From NCBI GenBank assembly GCA_004212795.1, contig SHBR01000013.1, positions 1-42,427 of the forward strand: 42,427 nucleotides of DNA, read 5' to 3'. The notes below the pieces were generated by a model. It ran no database searches. It was not told where the DNA came from and worked only from the letters and a program-made list of their open reading frames with translations. The position numbers and the translations under genes are program-made. Each line of letters begins with the position of its first letter. Positions within the stretch are counted from its first letter, which is position 1. This document shows positions 25,688 through 33,342 of this stretch, piece by piece. The DNA comes from Candidatus Thioglobus sp. (lineage in GTDB: Bacteria; Pseudomonadota; Gammaproteobacteria; Arenicellales; UBA868).

Positions 25688-26749
25688 ATGGCTTGCATTG
25701 CGTATTTAAATAAATTTTCCGCGCCGAATGCGCTTGAAATTCTTTCCGCTCATGGTGAGCATGAGGTCGTCAGGGTCGAGAGCGACGCGTCACTTGAGAA
25801 AAGCTTTGATATTGTGTCGCGCGCTCATGCTTATCAGTGTGTGGGTGCCAGAGATGAGGTTCCGGGATCTTTACGGGTGTCGACGGAATTTTTGTCTCGT
25901 GCACCTAATCTATTAGTCGCATCAGCCAGCGGGTCGGGTGTCGACGTATTTGATCTAGAGGCGTGTACAGCGGCAGGGGTTTTGGTGGTTAATCAAGCGG
26001 GGGCAAACGCTCAATCTGTTGCAGAGCACGCGCTGAGCATGATCATATCGTTGTATCGTTATATTGGAAAATCAGATCTTGCCCTTCGAAAAGGGTGGTC
26101 AGGTTCTCGATGGGACTTTATGGGAACAGATCTTGCGGAAAAAAAGATTGGCATTGTTGGAATCGGAAATATTGGCGCTCGTCTGGCCCAGATCTGCAAA
26201 AACGGGTTTGGTTGCGAGGTCTTCGCAACTGATCCGTATTTGAATGAAGAAGAGATTGCGCGGCGTGGCGCAAAATCGGTTTCGTTTGAGAAATTGCTTA
26301 GGCATTCGGACGTGATTTCAGTTCATACACCGCTCACGGATCTCACACGTAACCTGTTTGACGCCGATGCGTTTAGCCAGATGAAAGAAGGCGCCGTTTT
26401 TATCAATGCTGCGCGAGGCTCAATTCATAGCGAAGAAGCGCTGGCCGATGCGCTTGACGCCGGTCATCTCGCCGGTGCGGGGTTAGATGTATGGGATGTT
26501 GAGCCGCCGCCCGCCTCACATCGTCTACTCGGGGGGTTGAATGTTGTTGCGACGCCTCATATTGCAGGATGCACGTCACATAGCCTTGAAAATATGGCCG
26601 AGTGTGCCGCGACGCAACTGATTACAATCTTCTCAGGTCAACCCGCCCCCCGCCCTGTAAATCCAGAAGTGCTACCGAGATTTCGAGAGCGCTATCTTGG
26701 GTTTTTTGGCGGCGATGGGTTGGATGGGCTATCCACTCCCAAGTTGTGA
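25688..26749 (+). CDS. D-2-hydroxyacid dehydrogenase (phosphoglycerate dehydrogenase-like)
   Basis: A 353-residue NAD-dependent dehydrogenase of the D-isomer-specific 2-hydroxyacid family. The nucleotide-binding fold begins at KKIGIVGIGNIGARLAQI and has the acidic residue in FATDPY. The catalytic triad is visible as arginine in INAARGSIHS, glutamate in LDVWDVEPPP and histidine in ATPHIAGCTSHS. It interconverts a 2-oxo acid and a D-2-hydroxy acid. It begins the long same-strand run that continues to 36.2 kb, followed 62 bases later by an L-2-hydroxyacid oxidase-like gene, so both stereoisomers could be handled. Substrate unknown. Confidence 0.9.
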   Translation: MACIAYLNKFSAPNALEILSAHGEHEVVRVESDASLEKSFDIVSRAHAYQCVGARDEVPGSLRVSTEFLSRAPNLLVASASGSGVDVFDLEACTAAGVLVVNQAGANAQSVAEHALSMIISLYRYIGKSDLALRKGWSGSRWDFMGTDLAEKKIGIVGIGNIGARLAQICKNGFGCEVFATDPYLNEEEIARRGAKSVSFEKLLRHSDVISVHTPLTDLTRNLFDADAFSQMKEGAVFINAARGSIHSEEALADALDAGHLAGAGLDVWDVEPPPASHRLLGGLNVVATPHIAGCTSHSLENMAECAATQLITIFSGQPAPRPVNPEVLPRFRERYLGFFGGDGLDGLSTPKL

Positions 26750-26811
26750 TAGGCGTCAGCAGAAAATACTGGTAGCCTTGCGCATATATTGTTTGTCCTG
26801 GTGGATCTAAT

Positions 26812-27945
26812 TTGTTGGGTAAAAAAATTTTTTGCGCGGAAGATAGACGGCGTCAAGCCGCGCGCAGTATGCCGCGCCTTGTCTACGATGCGCTTGATGG
26901 TGCGGCAGGACGAGAGACATCAAGTCAAGAGAATATGTCAGCGCTGCAAGCTGTTAAGCTGCAAAGTCGAGTGCTGGTTAATGTGGCAGAACGCTCCCTC
27001 AAAACAAGCTTTCTAGGGCGTCAGTGGCATCTTCCTTTTGGTGTCGCACCTATGGGAATGTGTGATCTTTTCTGGCCGGGGGCAGATCGCGCATTAGCCA
27101 GGGCTGCAAAAACCTATGGATTCCCTTTGGGCGTATCGACAATGTCTTCAAGCCCGATGGAGCAGATTATCGAAGAAGCAGAAGGTAATGCTTGGTTTCA
27201 ATTGTACGCGGGACAGTCCGATGACGAGACCTATGCCCTGGTCGAGCGTGCTCAGAATTCGGGATATCAAACCTTGATTTTGACCGCAGATGTTCCCGCG
27301 CTGCCGGCACGACCTCGTGATTATCGAAACGGCTTTGCGGTCCCCTTTAGCATGCGGCCAAATCATTTTTTCGATTTCGCCTTTCATCCAAAATGGTCGT
27401 TGCAAACCTTAATAAATGGCATTCCGAGTCCCAAGAATGTCGCGATTAAGAAAAATAAAGATCATTCTGGATTCCGTCGCGAATCGGGAAGGGATAGGAT
27501 TGACTGGGACTTTCTTTCTGAACTGCGTACCCGGTGGAAAGGAAACCTTGTTTTGAAAGGCGTAATGAGTTGTGAGGATGCAAAAAGAGCAATGTCCATA
27601 AATGTCGATGCTGTGTATGTTTCCAATCATGGTGGTCGCCAACTAGAGAGCGCGCCGCCCGCAATCAGTAGACTTTCAAAGATAAGAACAGTACTCGGAG
27701 ATGACACCTCTGTTGTATTTGATAGCGGTGTTCGCAACGGGGACGATATCGCCAGAGTGCTCGCAACAGGAGCAGATTTTGTGATGTTAGGTCGTCCAAT
27801 ACTCTATGCCCTAGCAGGGAGGGGAGAAAATGGACTGAATGAGTTTCTACGATTGCTGATTGATGAGTTTAGTATTGTGATGGCGCAGCTGGGATGCACT
27901 GAGCCGGCTCAAATTAATCATGAATGTATTGCTTCTGAAGATTAA
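26812..27945 (+). CDS. FMN-dependent L-2-hydroxyacid dehydrogenase/oxidase
   Basis: A 377-residue TIM-barrel flavoprotein of the glycolate oxidase/L-lactate dehydrogenase (LldD) family. Active-site residues: Y25 (RLVYDALDG), Y132 (FQLYAG), D160 (LTADVP), K249 (LVLKG), H273 and R276 (SNHGGRQLE). FMN-phosphate binding is in FDSGVRNGDD and MLGRPILYAL. It oxidises an L-2-hydroxy acid to the 2-oxo acid. The start is TTG 26812 with GGTGG seven bases upstream; there is no ATG in frame before it. The ThDP lyase follows 33 bases later and could act on the product. Substrate unknown. Confidence 0.9.
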   Translation: MLGKKIFCAEDRRRQAARSMPRLVYDALDGAAGRETSSQENMSALQAVKLQSRVLVNVAERSLKTSFLGRQWHLPFGVAPMGMCDLFWPGADRALARAAKTYGFPLGVSTMSSSPMEQIIEEAEGNAWFQLYAGQSDDETYALVERAQNSGYQTLILTADVPALPARPRDYRNGFAVPFSMRPNHFFDFAFHPKWSLQTLINGIPSPKNVAIKKNKDHSGFRRESGRDRIDWDFLSELRTRWKGNLVLKGVMSCEDAKRAMSINVDAVYVSNHGGRQLESAPPAISRLSKIRTVLGDDTSVVFDSGVRNGDDIARVLATGADFVMLGRPILYALAGRGENGLNEFLRLLIDEFSIVMAQLGCTEPAQINHECIASED

Positions 27946-27978
27946 CCACAGGGTCGATGACAACCACTATTTTTTCCT

Positions 27979-29712
27979 ATGACAGATAAGCAACAAATTC
28001 GGGGCGGCGCACTGCTTGCGCTGGCACTGTATGAGAAAGGGGTTGAGCAGGTTTTTACCCTCAGCGGCGGTTTTTGTAACCCCGCTCTGGAGGGATTTTC
28101 AGATCTGGGGATAAACGTCATCAATTGCCCTCATGAACAGATCGCAGGACACCTTGCGGATGGCTATACACGGATCAGCCGAAAGCCGGCTGTATGTCTC
28201 GTCGGGCCTGAGGGATTTGCGAATGCAATTCCGGCAATGATGGAAGCATGGGGCGAGCGAAGTCCTGTTATTTTTATTACCGGTTCAAGCACGCTGAAGC
28301 GTCAGGGAAGCGGTGGTTTTAAAGAGATCGATGACGTTGCCATTGCGGCACCGTTGACCAAATACAGTGTGAGCGTGACTGACGGGTTACGTATTCGTGA
28401 GTTTGTCGATCGCGCCTATAAGACAGCCCTCAGTGGATATCCGGGTCCTGTGCATCTTAGTGTACCGGTCGACATCATGTTTTCGTCTTACGAACGCACC
28501 GCTCAATTGGAGGAGCGTCCATTTCATCATGCGGCGACCCCACCCCCAAGAGCATGGCCGTGCCCCGGGGACTTGACGCGAATAATGACGGTTCTCAGTC
28601 GCAGTGAACGGCCCATGCTGATTGGTGGTCACGGCGTATGGTGGGCGGGTGCAGAAGAGTTATTGGAGACTGTAGGTCGCGATCTCAGCATCCCTATATT
28701 TAATGTTCCGTATCACCAGAAATTACTGCCGGAGGGAAGTCCAGCTTACATGGGCCTTGCCGATATTCATCAATACGGCCCATCAAAAGAAGCGCTGGAA
28801 TCTGCAGACGTCGTTGTTTTGCTAGGTGGTCGACTGGATAACCAGATGAACTTTGGGAATCCACCATTGTTTCCGGCCACATGCAGATTGATTTGCATCA
28901 ATGGATCGCCAGAAGAGATTGAGAATAATCGAGCTGCAGACGACGTGTTGTTGAGTGATCCCGGCGCGTTTTTGGAGGCGCTTTTAGCGTTAAATCATTC
29001 TGGCCAATGGCAGGCGCCCAAGGATTGGTTATCGAGTCAAAGAGAAAACCGTGAAAAATGGGTGCAGAAAATGCTTCTCGATATAGACGCAGATGCCACA
29101 CCGGGCCATGGCGCTCACCCGCTACAACTTGCGCTTGATGTGCAAAGCGTGATGGGCGATGACGATTGGCTTGTTATTGATGGCGGAAACACCCATTTTT
29201 GGTCCGAGATTGCGGTGAACATAGCAGGTTGGCAAGGCAAAAACCTGGGGGGCATTCTTCATCCCGGCTCCTTTAGTATGTTGGGCGTTGGCGTATCTTT
29301 TGCATTGGCATCGAAATTACGATTCCCCGCCTCCAATGCAGTTGTGATTAGCGGTGACGGGGCATTTCTCTCGGGTGGCCTCAGCATCGAGACAGCGTTT
29401 CAGGAGAACCTGCCCATCACAGTTGTGATCGATAATAACGGGGGCTTGACAACCATCTCTCAGCAGCAAGAACATCTTTTCGAAAATGGCCAACACGTGG
29501 CCACTGATTTCAGGGATATTCCGTTTCACACGCTGTTTGAGGGACTCGGTGGATATGGTGAGCTGGTCGAAAAGCCTGAGGAAGTCGCACCCGCAGTGCG
29601 GCGCGCGATTGCCAGCGGTAAAACGGCGTGTATTAACGTGCGAACTCGAGGGGTGATTAGCCCGATTGTTGCCGCTGTAACGAGTCGACGTGATAAAGCA
29701 TCGATTGAATAA
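27979..29712 (+). CDS. ThDP-dependent enzyme of the acetolactate synthase/2-hydroxyacyl-CoA lyase family
   Basis: A 577-residue thiamine-diphosphate enzyme. The catalytic glutamate is E53 (PHEQIAGHLADGY); the ThDP-magnesium motif runs from SGDGAFLSGGLSIETAFQEN to VIDNNGG near residues 450-485. The middle domain has VVVLLGGRLDNQMNFGNPP. The stretch GGFKEIDDVAIAAPLTKYS resembles oxalyl-CoA decarboxylase and 2-hydroxyacyl-CoA lyase as much as acetolactate synthase, and no regulatory small subunit (ilvH) is adjacent, so branched-chain amino-acid synthesis is unlikely. Placed behind two 2-hydroxyacid enzymes, a C-C lyase or decarboxylase role is the best guess. Confidence 0.87.
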   Translation: MTDKQQIRGGALLALALYEKGVEQVFTLSGGFCNPALEGFSDLGINVINCPHEQIAGHLADGYTRISRKPAVCLVGPEGFANAIPAMMEAWGERSPVIFITGSSTLKRQGSGGFKEIDDVAIAAPLTKYSVSVTDGLRIREFVDRAYKTALSGYPGPVHLSVPVDIMFSSYERTAQLEERPFHHAATPPPRAWPCPGDLTRIMTVLSRSERPMLIGGHGVWWAGAEELLETVGRDLSIPIFNVPYHQKLLPEGSPAYMGLADIHQYGPSKEALESADVVVLLGGRLDNQMNFGNPPLFPATCRLICINGSPEEIENNRAADDVLLSDPGAFLEALLALNHSGQWQAPKDWLSSQRENREKWVQKMLLDIDADATPGHGAHPLQLALDVQSVMGDDDWLVIDGGNTHFWSEIAVNIAGWQGKNLGGILHPGSFSMLGVGVSFALASKLRFPASNAVVISGDGAFLSGGLSIETAFQENLPITVVIDNNGGLTTISQQQEHLFENGQHVATDFRDIPFHTLFEGLGGYGELVEKPEEVAPAVRRAIASGKTACINVRTRGVISPIVAAVTSRRDKASIE

Positions 29713-29759
29713 ACGGTGAAGTCTCAATTTTTCCCATCGCTTCTTTACGGGAATTGTCC

Positions 29760-30122
29760 ATGAAGAGTATTTCGTCCCATGTGCTTGATGGTGTGCGCGG
29801 ATCAGATGCCATCGGTCTTCGTGTGAGCGCGTACCGTCTCGCCGCTACGGGCGAGAAAAGCAAAATTGTAGAGGTTCAGACCGATAGGTCTGGTCGATTG
29901 ACGATTGAAGTTGATCCTTGTGACGATGATTCTGAGACTCGCTACGAGTTTGTTTTTCATAGTAGGGAATATTTCGCCGAACACGCCTTGGACGGACTGA
30001 AATCTCCCATCCATGAGACTGTCATCAGACTTGATCTTTCTGAAGTCGAGACATGCTGCCACGTGCCAATTATTATGTCGCCACATACTTACTCCACCTG
30101 GTGGTCCAGTTCCGACCGGTAG
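29760..30122 (+). CDS. 5-Hydroxyisourate hydrolase-like (transthyretin-related) protein
   Basis: A 120-residue transthyretin-fold protein. H7 (SSHVLDGVRG), R46 (TDRSGR) and H101 (CHVPIIMSP) match catalytic residues of 5-hydroxyisourate hydrolase, which opens the hydroxyisourate ring in purine breakdown. The C-terminal tetrapeptide that marks the enzyme, YRGS, is replaced: the end reads YSTWWSSSDR, with two tryptophans. No other uricolytic gene (urate oxidase, OHCU decarboxylase, allantoinase) is visible. The tail, which lines the active site, suggests a different cyclic substrate. ATG 29760 is chosen with GGGAA upstream; a TTG at 29754 would add two residues. The next gene starts six bases later. 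Confidence 0.82.
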   Translation: MKSISSHVLDGVRGSDAIGLRVSAYRLAATGEKSKIVEVQTDRSGRLTIEVDPCDDDSETRYEFVFHSREYFAEHALDGLKSPIHETVIRLDLSEVETCCHVPIIMSPHTYSTWWSSSDR

Positions 30123-30128
30123 CCGATA

Positions 30129-31247
30129 ATGTCTTCAGGCCTAGTGACTTCTCGCCGAAATCGGCGAACACCTTATACCGACAGTGTTGAAAAACTCGGT
30201 GTGAGTGGTTACTCGATTGTTAACCACACGCTTCTTCCAAAATCGTTTCAGAGAACGGTTCAAGAAGATTACTGGCATCTTAAGGCGCACGTGCAGTTGT
30301 GGGATGTCGGTTGCCAGCGCCAGGTTGAGCTTCGTGGGCCTGATGCCGCTCGTCTTGCGCAGTGGATGACGCCGCGGGATCTTCGTGAAATGCGCGTCGG
30401 GCAGTGCTTTTATGCACCATTGATCGATGAGAAAGCGGGATTGCTGAATGATCCGGTTGTGATTAAACGAGCTGAGGACTGGTTCTGGTTTTCAATTGCA
30501 GATTCGGATATTTTGCTTTGGGCGAAAGGTCTTGCGCTTGGCATGAGCCTCAATGTCGAGGTGTCCGAGCCTGACGTGTGGCCACTGGCTGTTCAGGGCC
30601 CCAAAGCAGAGACGTTGGTCGCTCGTGTATTTGGAGATGAAATTCGTGAGGCTCGTTATTTTGAATTTCAGGAGCGCCCGTTCTGTGATCGCACATTGGT
30701 CGTTGCTCGATCCGGTTATAGCAAGCAGGGCGGATTTGAGATTTACCTAGATGATGGGACACGGGGCGATGAGCTTTGGGAGACGTTGTGGGACGCTGGC
30801 CATGATCTGGAAGTATCGCCGGGTTGCCCCAACCTGATTGAAAGAATCGAGGGGGGTTTGCTGTCCTATGGCAATGAGATGACGCGTGAGAATAATCCGT
30901 TGGAGATTAATCTTGATCGGTTCTGCCATTTTGGAAATGAAATTGAGTTTATTGGTCAATCTGCGCTTGCAGATATCGCCGCGCTTGGCCCCTCGCAGCG
31001 TATGCGTGGACTGCTGATTGAGGGTGACTCCTGTCCACCCTGTGGCAAGCCTTGGCCAGTGGTTTCCCATGGCATGCAGATCGGTCAAGTGACTAGCGCG
31101 ATATGGTCACCTTCGCTAAAACATAACGTAGGACTATCATTGATTGATAAAAATTTCTGGAGCTCGGGCATGCAAGCAAAGGTTGCTTTGCCTGATGGAT
31201 CAATGCGCGAAGCGGCTGTGACGTCCCTGCCTTTTACCAATGCTTAA
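30129..31247 (+). CDS. dmdA: DmdA-like tetrahydrofolate-dependent demethylase (GcvT family)
   Basis: A 372-residue folate-binding aminomethyltransferase-fold protein. Long stretches recall Pelagibacter DmdA: TPYTDSVEKLGVSGYSIVNH, MTPRDLREMRVGQC, GLLNDPVVIKRAEDWFWFSI, RSGYSKQGGFEIYLDDG and NLIERIEGGLLSYGNEM. DmdA transfers a methyl group from dimethylsulfoniopropionate to tetrahydrofolate, giving methylmercaptopropionate. It starts six bases after the hydroxyisourate-hydrolase-like gene. Non-DMSP relatives of DmdA exist, so the substrate could be another methylated compound. dmdB and dmdD are not seen; an acyl-CoA dehydrogenase of the DmdC type lies at the right window end but apart from this run. 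Confidence 0.72.
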   Translation: MSSGLVTSRRNRRTPYTDSVEKLGVSGYSIVNHTLLPKSFQRTVQEDYWHLKAHVQLWDVGCQRQVELRGPDAARLAQWMTPRDLREMRVGQCFYAPLIDEKAGLLNDPVVIKRAEDWFWFSIADSDILLWAKGLALGMSLNVEVSEPDVWPLAVQGPKAETLVARVFGDEIREARYFEFQERPFCDRTLVVARSGYSKQGGFEIYLDDGTRGDELWETLWDAGHDLEVSPGCPNLIERIEGGLLSYGNEMTRENNPLEINLDRFCHFGNEIEFIGQSALADIAALGPSQRMRGLLIEGDSCPPCGKPWPVVSHGMQIGQVTSAIWSPSLKHNVGLSLIDKNFWSSGMQAKVALPDGSMREAAVTSLPFTNA

Positions 31248-31307
31248 CAAGCGCCAAACCGGTACGGTCGCTTTTAATCTGCTTTTTAGGTTAATCAACA
31301 TTACGTC

Positions 31308-32033
31308 ATGACAAAGCCTGTGTGTGCAATTATCGGTGCGGGGGAGGGGCTAGGTCGGGCCTTAGCTCTCAAGTTTGCCAGCAACGGTTTCGATCTCGGC
31401 CTGGTCTCACGGACGAGGGATGGCTGTAATGCAGCGATTGAGGCAGCAGCGAAAGGATCAGGTCAGGCCCGTTTTTTCTCGGCAGATGTGGCTCAGCCGG
31501 ACAGCGTCGAATCAGCGATTGCGGATATTAGATCGACTTTGGGCGAAATAACGATCCTGATTTACAACGTGCGGGGCGGTTTTGTGTCTTGTGAGCCTCT
31601 GGATATGACTTACGAAGCGCTTGAGCAGATATATCGGGAAGAGGTTATTGGGGCGTTTGCCGCTGCCAAGTCGGTCCTTCCTCAAATGATCGAACAAAAC
31701 GCAGGGAGTATTTTTTTCTCGAGTGCGACCGCAGCCTTTCGGGGCTCGGCTGATTTTCCGCTGTACGCGATCGGGAAGTTTGGGTTGCGTGCTCTTTCCC
31801 AGAGTCTCGCAAAAGCGTACGCTCGTCATGGTATTCATATCGCGCATTTTAGATTGGACTGTAATCTTGATGTGCCGGTGATGGAAAAGCTTTATGGCGC
31901 AGAATATGATCCAGAAAAACTGGCAGATCCTGACGGGATTGCTGAATCTTATTGGCTTACGTTTAAGCAGCCTAAATCGGCCTGGAGCAATGAAGTAGAG
32001 TTAAGGCCCCATACCGAACGCTGGACCTACTGA
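31308..32033 (+). CDS. Short-chain dehydrogenase/reductase
   Basis: A 241-residue SDR. The nucleotide motif is IIGAGEGLG, the structural motif is LIYNVRGG (in place of NNAG), and the catalytic residues are S138 or S139, Y153 and K157 (YAIGKFG). The C-terminal half ends KSAWSNEVELRPHTERWTY, a form seen in glucose- and hydroxyacid-type SDRs that I cannot assign further. It follows the DmdA-like gene by 60 bases. Substrate unknown; oxidation of an alcohol or reduction of an aldehyde in the same pathway is likely. Confidence 0.86.
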   Translation: MTKPVCAIIGAGEGLGRALALKFASNGFDLGLVSRTRDGCNAAIEAAAKGSGQARFFSADVAQPDSVESAIADIRSTLGEITILIYNVRGGFVSCEPLDMTYEALEQIYREEVIGAFAAAKSVLPQMIEQNAGSIFFSSATAAFRGSADFPLYAIGKFGLRALSQSLAKAYARHGIHIAHFRLDCNLDVPVMEKLYGAEYDPEKLADPDGIAESYWLTFKQPKSAWSNEVELRPHTERWTY

Positions 32034-32081
32034 ATGCAACAATACGAGTTTTGAAGACCTGTTTTTGAAGGAATAATTTAA

Positions 32082-32729
32082 ATGTCTTATCAACTGTTTT
32101 ATGCACCGGCTAGCGCGGCGATGGGGGTTCGGGTGTTACTGGAAGAGATTGGCGCAAGTTATGAGTTACTGGACACGGCCATTGATATGGATAAGCCGCG
32201 CACACCTGAACATCTTGCCTACAATCCAAACGGATGGGTTCCAGTTTTGGTTTGGGATGATCAGGCAATGTACGAATGTGCCGCGATCACAATATTTTTG
32301 TGCGATCGTTATCCTGAGACGGAGCTCGCACCGTCGCTGGACGCCCCTGAGAGAGGGTTATATTTGCAGACCCTGGTTTACTTTTCAAATTCGGTTCAAA
32401 ACGCATTCCAGTTGAATTATTATCCCGACCGGTTTGCCGATACGCCAGATGGGGAACCGAGCGCCCAGCGTCGAGGTATCCGTCGCCTTAGGGAGACATG
32501 GAAAGTTATTGACGACCAGATCGGGGCGGGGACTTGGGTCTTAGGCGAACGTTTTAGCGCGGTCGACATATATTTGTTCATGTTGACTACCTGGCTTCGT
32601 CCATCGAGAGGTCACCCTGCTGTGGATGAGTTTCCGAACGTAAAACGAATTGCAGACGCGGTGCGTTTGCGTAAAAGTGTTCAGGTCGTTTACGCAGATT
32701 GGATAGCAAAACATCCGCAAGGCAACTGA
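32082..32729 (+). CDS. Glutathione S-transferase
   Basis: A 215-residue protein with the thioredoxin-fold N-terminal domain (LFYAPASAAMGVRVLLEEIG, NPNGWVPVL with the cis-proline) and a helical C-terminal domain (about 90-210). The glutathione-binding ES motif reads YECAAI, with cysteine in place of serine. It lies 48 bases after the SDR, preceded by GAAGGAAT. It may carry or remove a thiol adduct in the pathway, for example with sulfur metabolites, or simply detoxify; neither can be decided from sequence. Confidence 0.87.
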   Translation: MSYQLFYAPASAAMGVRVLLEEIGASYELLDTAIDMDKPRTPEHLAYNPNGWVPVLVWDDQAMYECAAITIFLCDRYPETELAPSLDAPERGLYLQTLVYFSNSVQNAFQLNYYPDRFADTPDGEPSAQRRGIRRLRETWKVIDDQIGAGTWVLGERFSAVDIYLFMLTTWLRPSRGHPAVDEFPNVKRIADAVRLRKSVQVVYADWIAKHPQGN

Positions 32730-32841
32730 TCTTGATGAGGTCGTCCCGAAATTCAATCGGGTTTTAAGATGGAAGCGTGTAGCGAGCGTGTATCGAGCAT
32801 GCCAGAAATAATCGTTAATCAATAAAATGAGGGAACAAATG

Positions 32842-33279
32842 ATGAAGCAGTACTACAAGGTTTTTTTGGCACTTACTTTCCTAACCGTTAGTATTTTTAT
32901 AAAGCCTGCTATGGCAGCCGGTCCTGTGGAGCGCGCGATTGTTGCGTGCGAGTATGAGCTTACTCATTTCTGTGCAACCGTGACGCCAGGAGAGGGTCGT
33001 CTGATGATGTGTCTTGGCGCCCATGAGGACAAGATTTCGCTGGGTTGTGGAATCGCCGTTTACGAAGCGGCTGTTGCTATTGACGTATTGGCCAGTGTGA
33101 TTGCGGCAGTTGGCACTGCGTGCGGGCAGGAGATTGTTGATCACTGTGCGACAGCGATTGGCGACAATGACTTCGTTGTGGAAGCGGGCCAAGGTCAAGT
33201 GGTCCAATGTCTGGCATCAAATCAGTCGAGTCTTGGTGAAAGTTGCAACGCTGTGCTTGCTAAATTAACGGCCAATTAG
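32842..33279 (+). CDS. Secreted cysteine-rich-repeat protein
   Basis: A 145-residue exported protein. The signal peptide covers MKQYYKVFLALTFLTVSIFI and ends at PAMA before AGPVERAI. The mature part has eight cysteines in two related blocks: CEYELTHFCATVTPGEGR with MMCLGAHEDKISLGC, and CGQEIVDHCATAIG with VVQCLASNQSSLGESC. This is the pattern of the Cys-rich repeat family (GLG1/FGFR type). Function unknown, probably periplasmic and disulfide-bonded. The frame can start at 32827, but the ATG at 32842 is preferred because GAGGGA sits just before it and the signal peptide then has a normal N-region. Confidence 0.8.
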   Translation: MKQYYKVFLALTFLTVSIFIKPAMAAGPVERAIVACEYELTHFCATVTPGEGRLMMCLGAHEDKISLGCGIAVYEAAVAIDVLASVIAAVGTACGQEIVDHCATAIGDNDFVVEAGQGQVVQCLASNQSSLGESCNAVLAKLTAN

Positions 33280-33342
33280 AGAATTTGATCGACAGTAAAA
33301 CTGGCTGGCGCACGTTTGACTGTCATCAGATCATTCTAGCGT

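Noticed and set aside
27979-29712. Calling the ThDP enzyme acetolactate synthase (ilvB)
   Set aside because: No ilvH-type small subunit or other branched-chain gene is adjacent, and the middle segment resembles acyl-CoA lyases as much; kept as family-level call.
29760-30122. Assigning a purine catabolic island from the hydroxyisourate-hydrolase-like gene
   Set aside because: No urate oxidase, OHCU decarboxylase, allantoinase or xanthine dehydrogenase gene is present and the diagnostic tail is changed.
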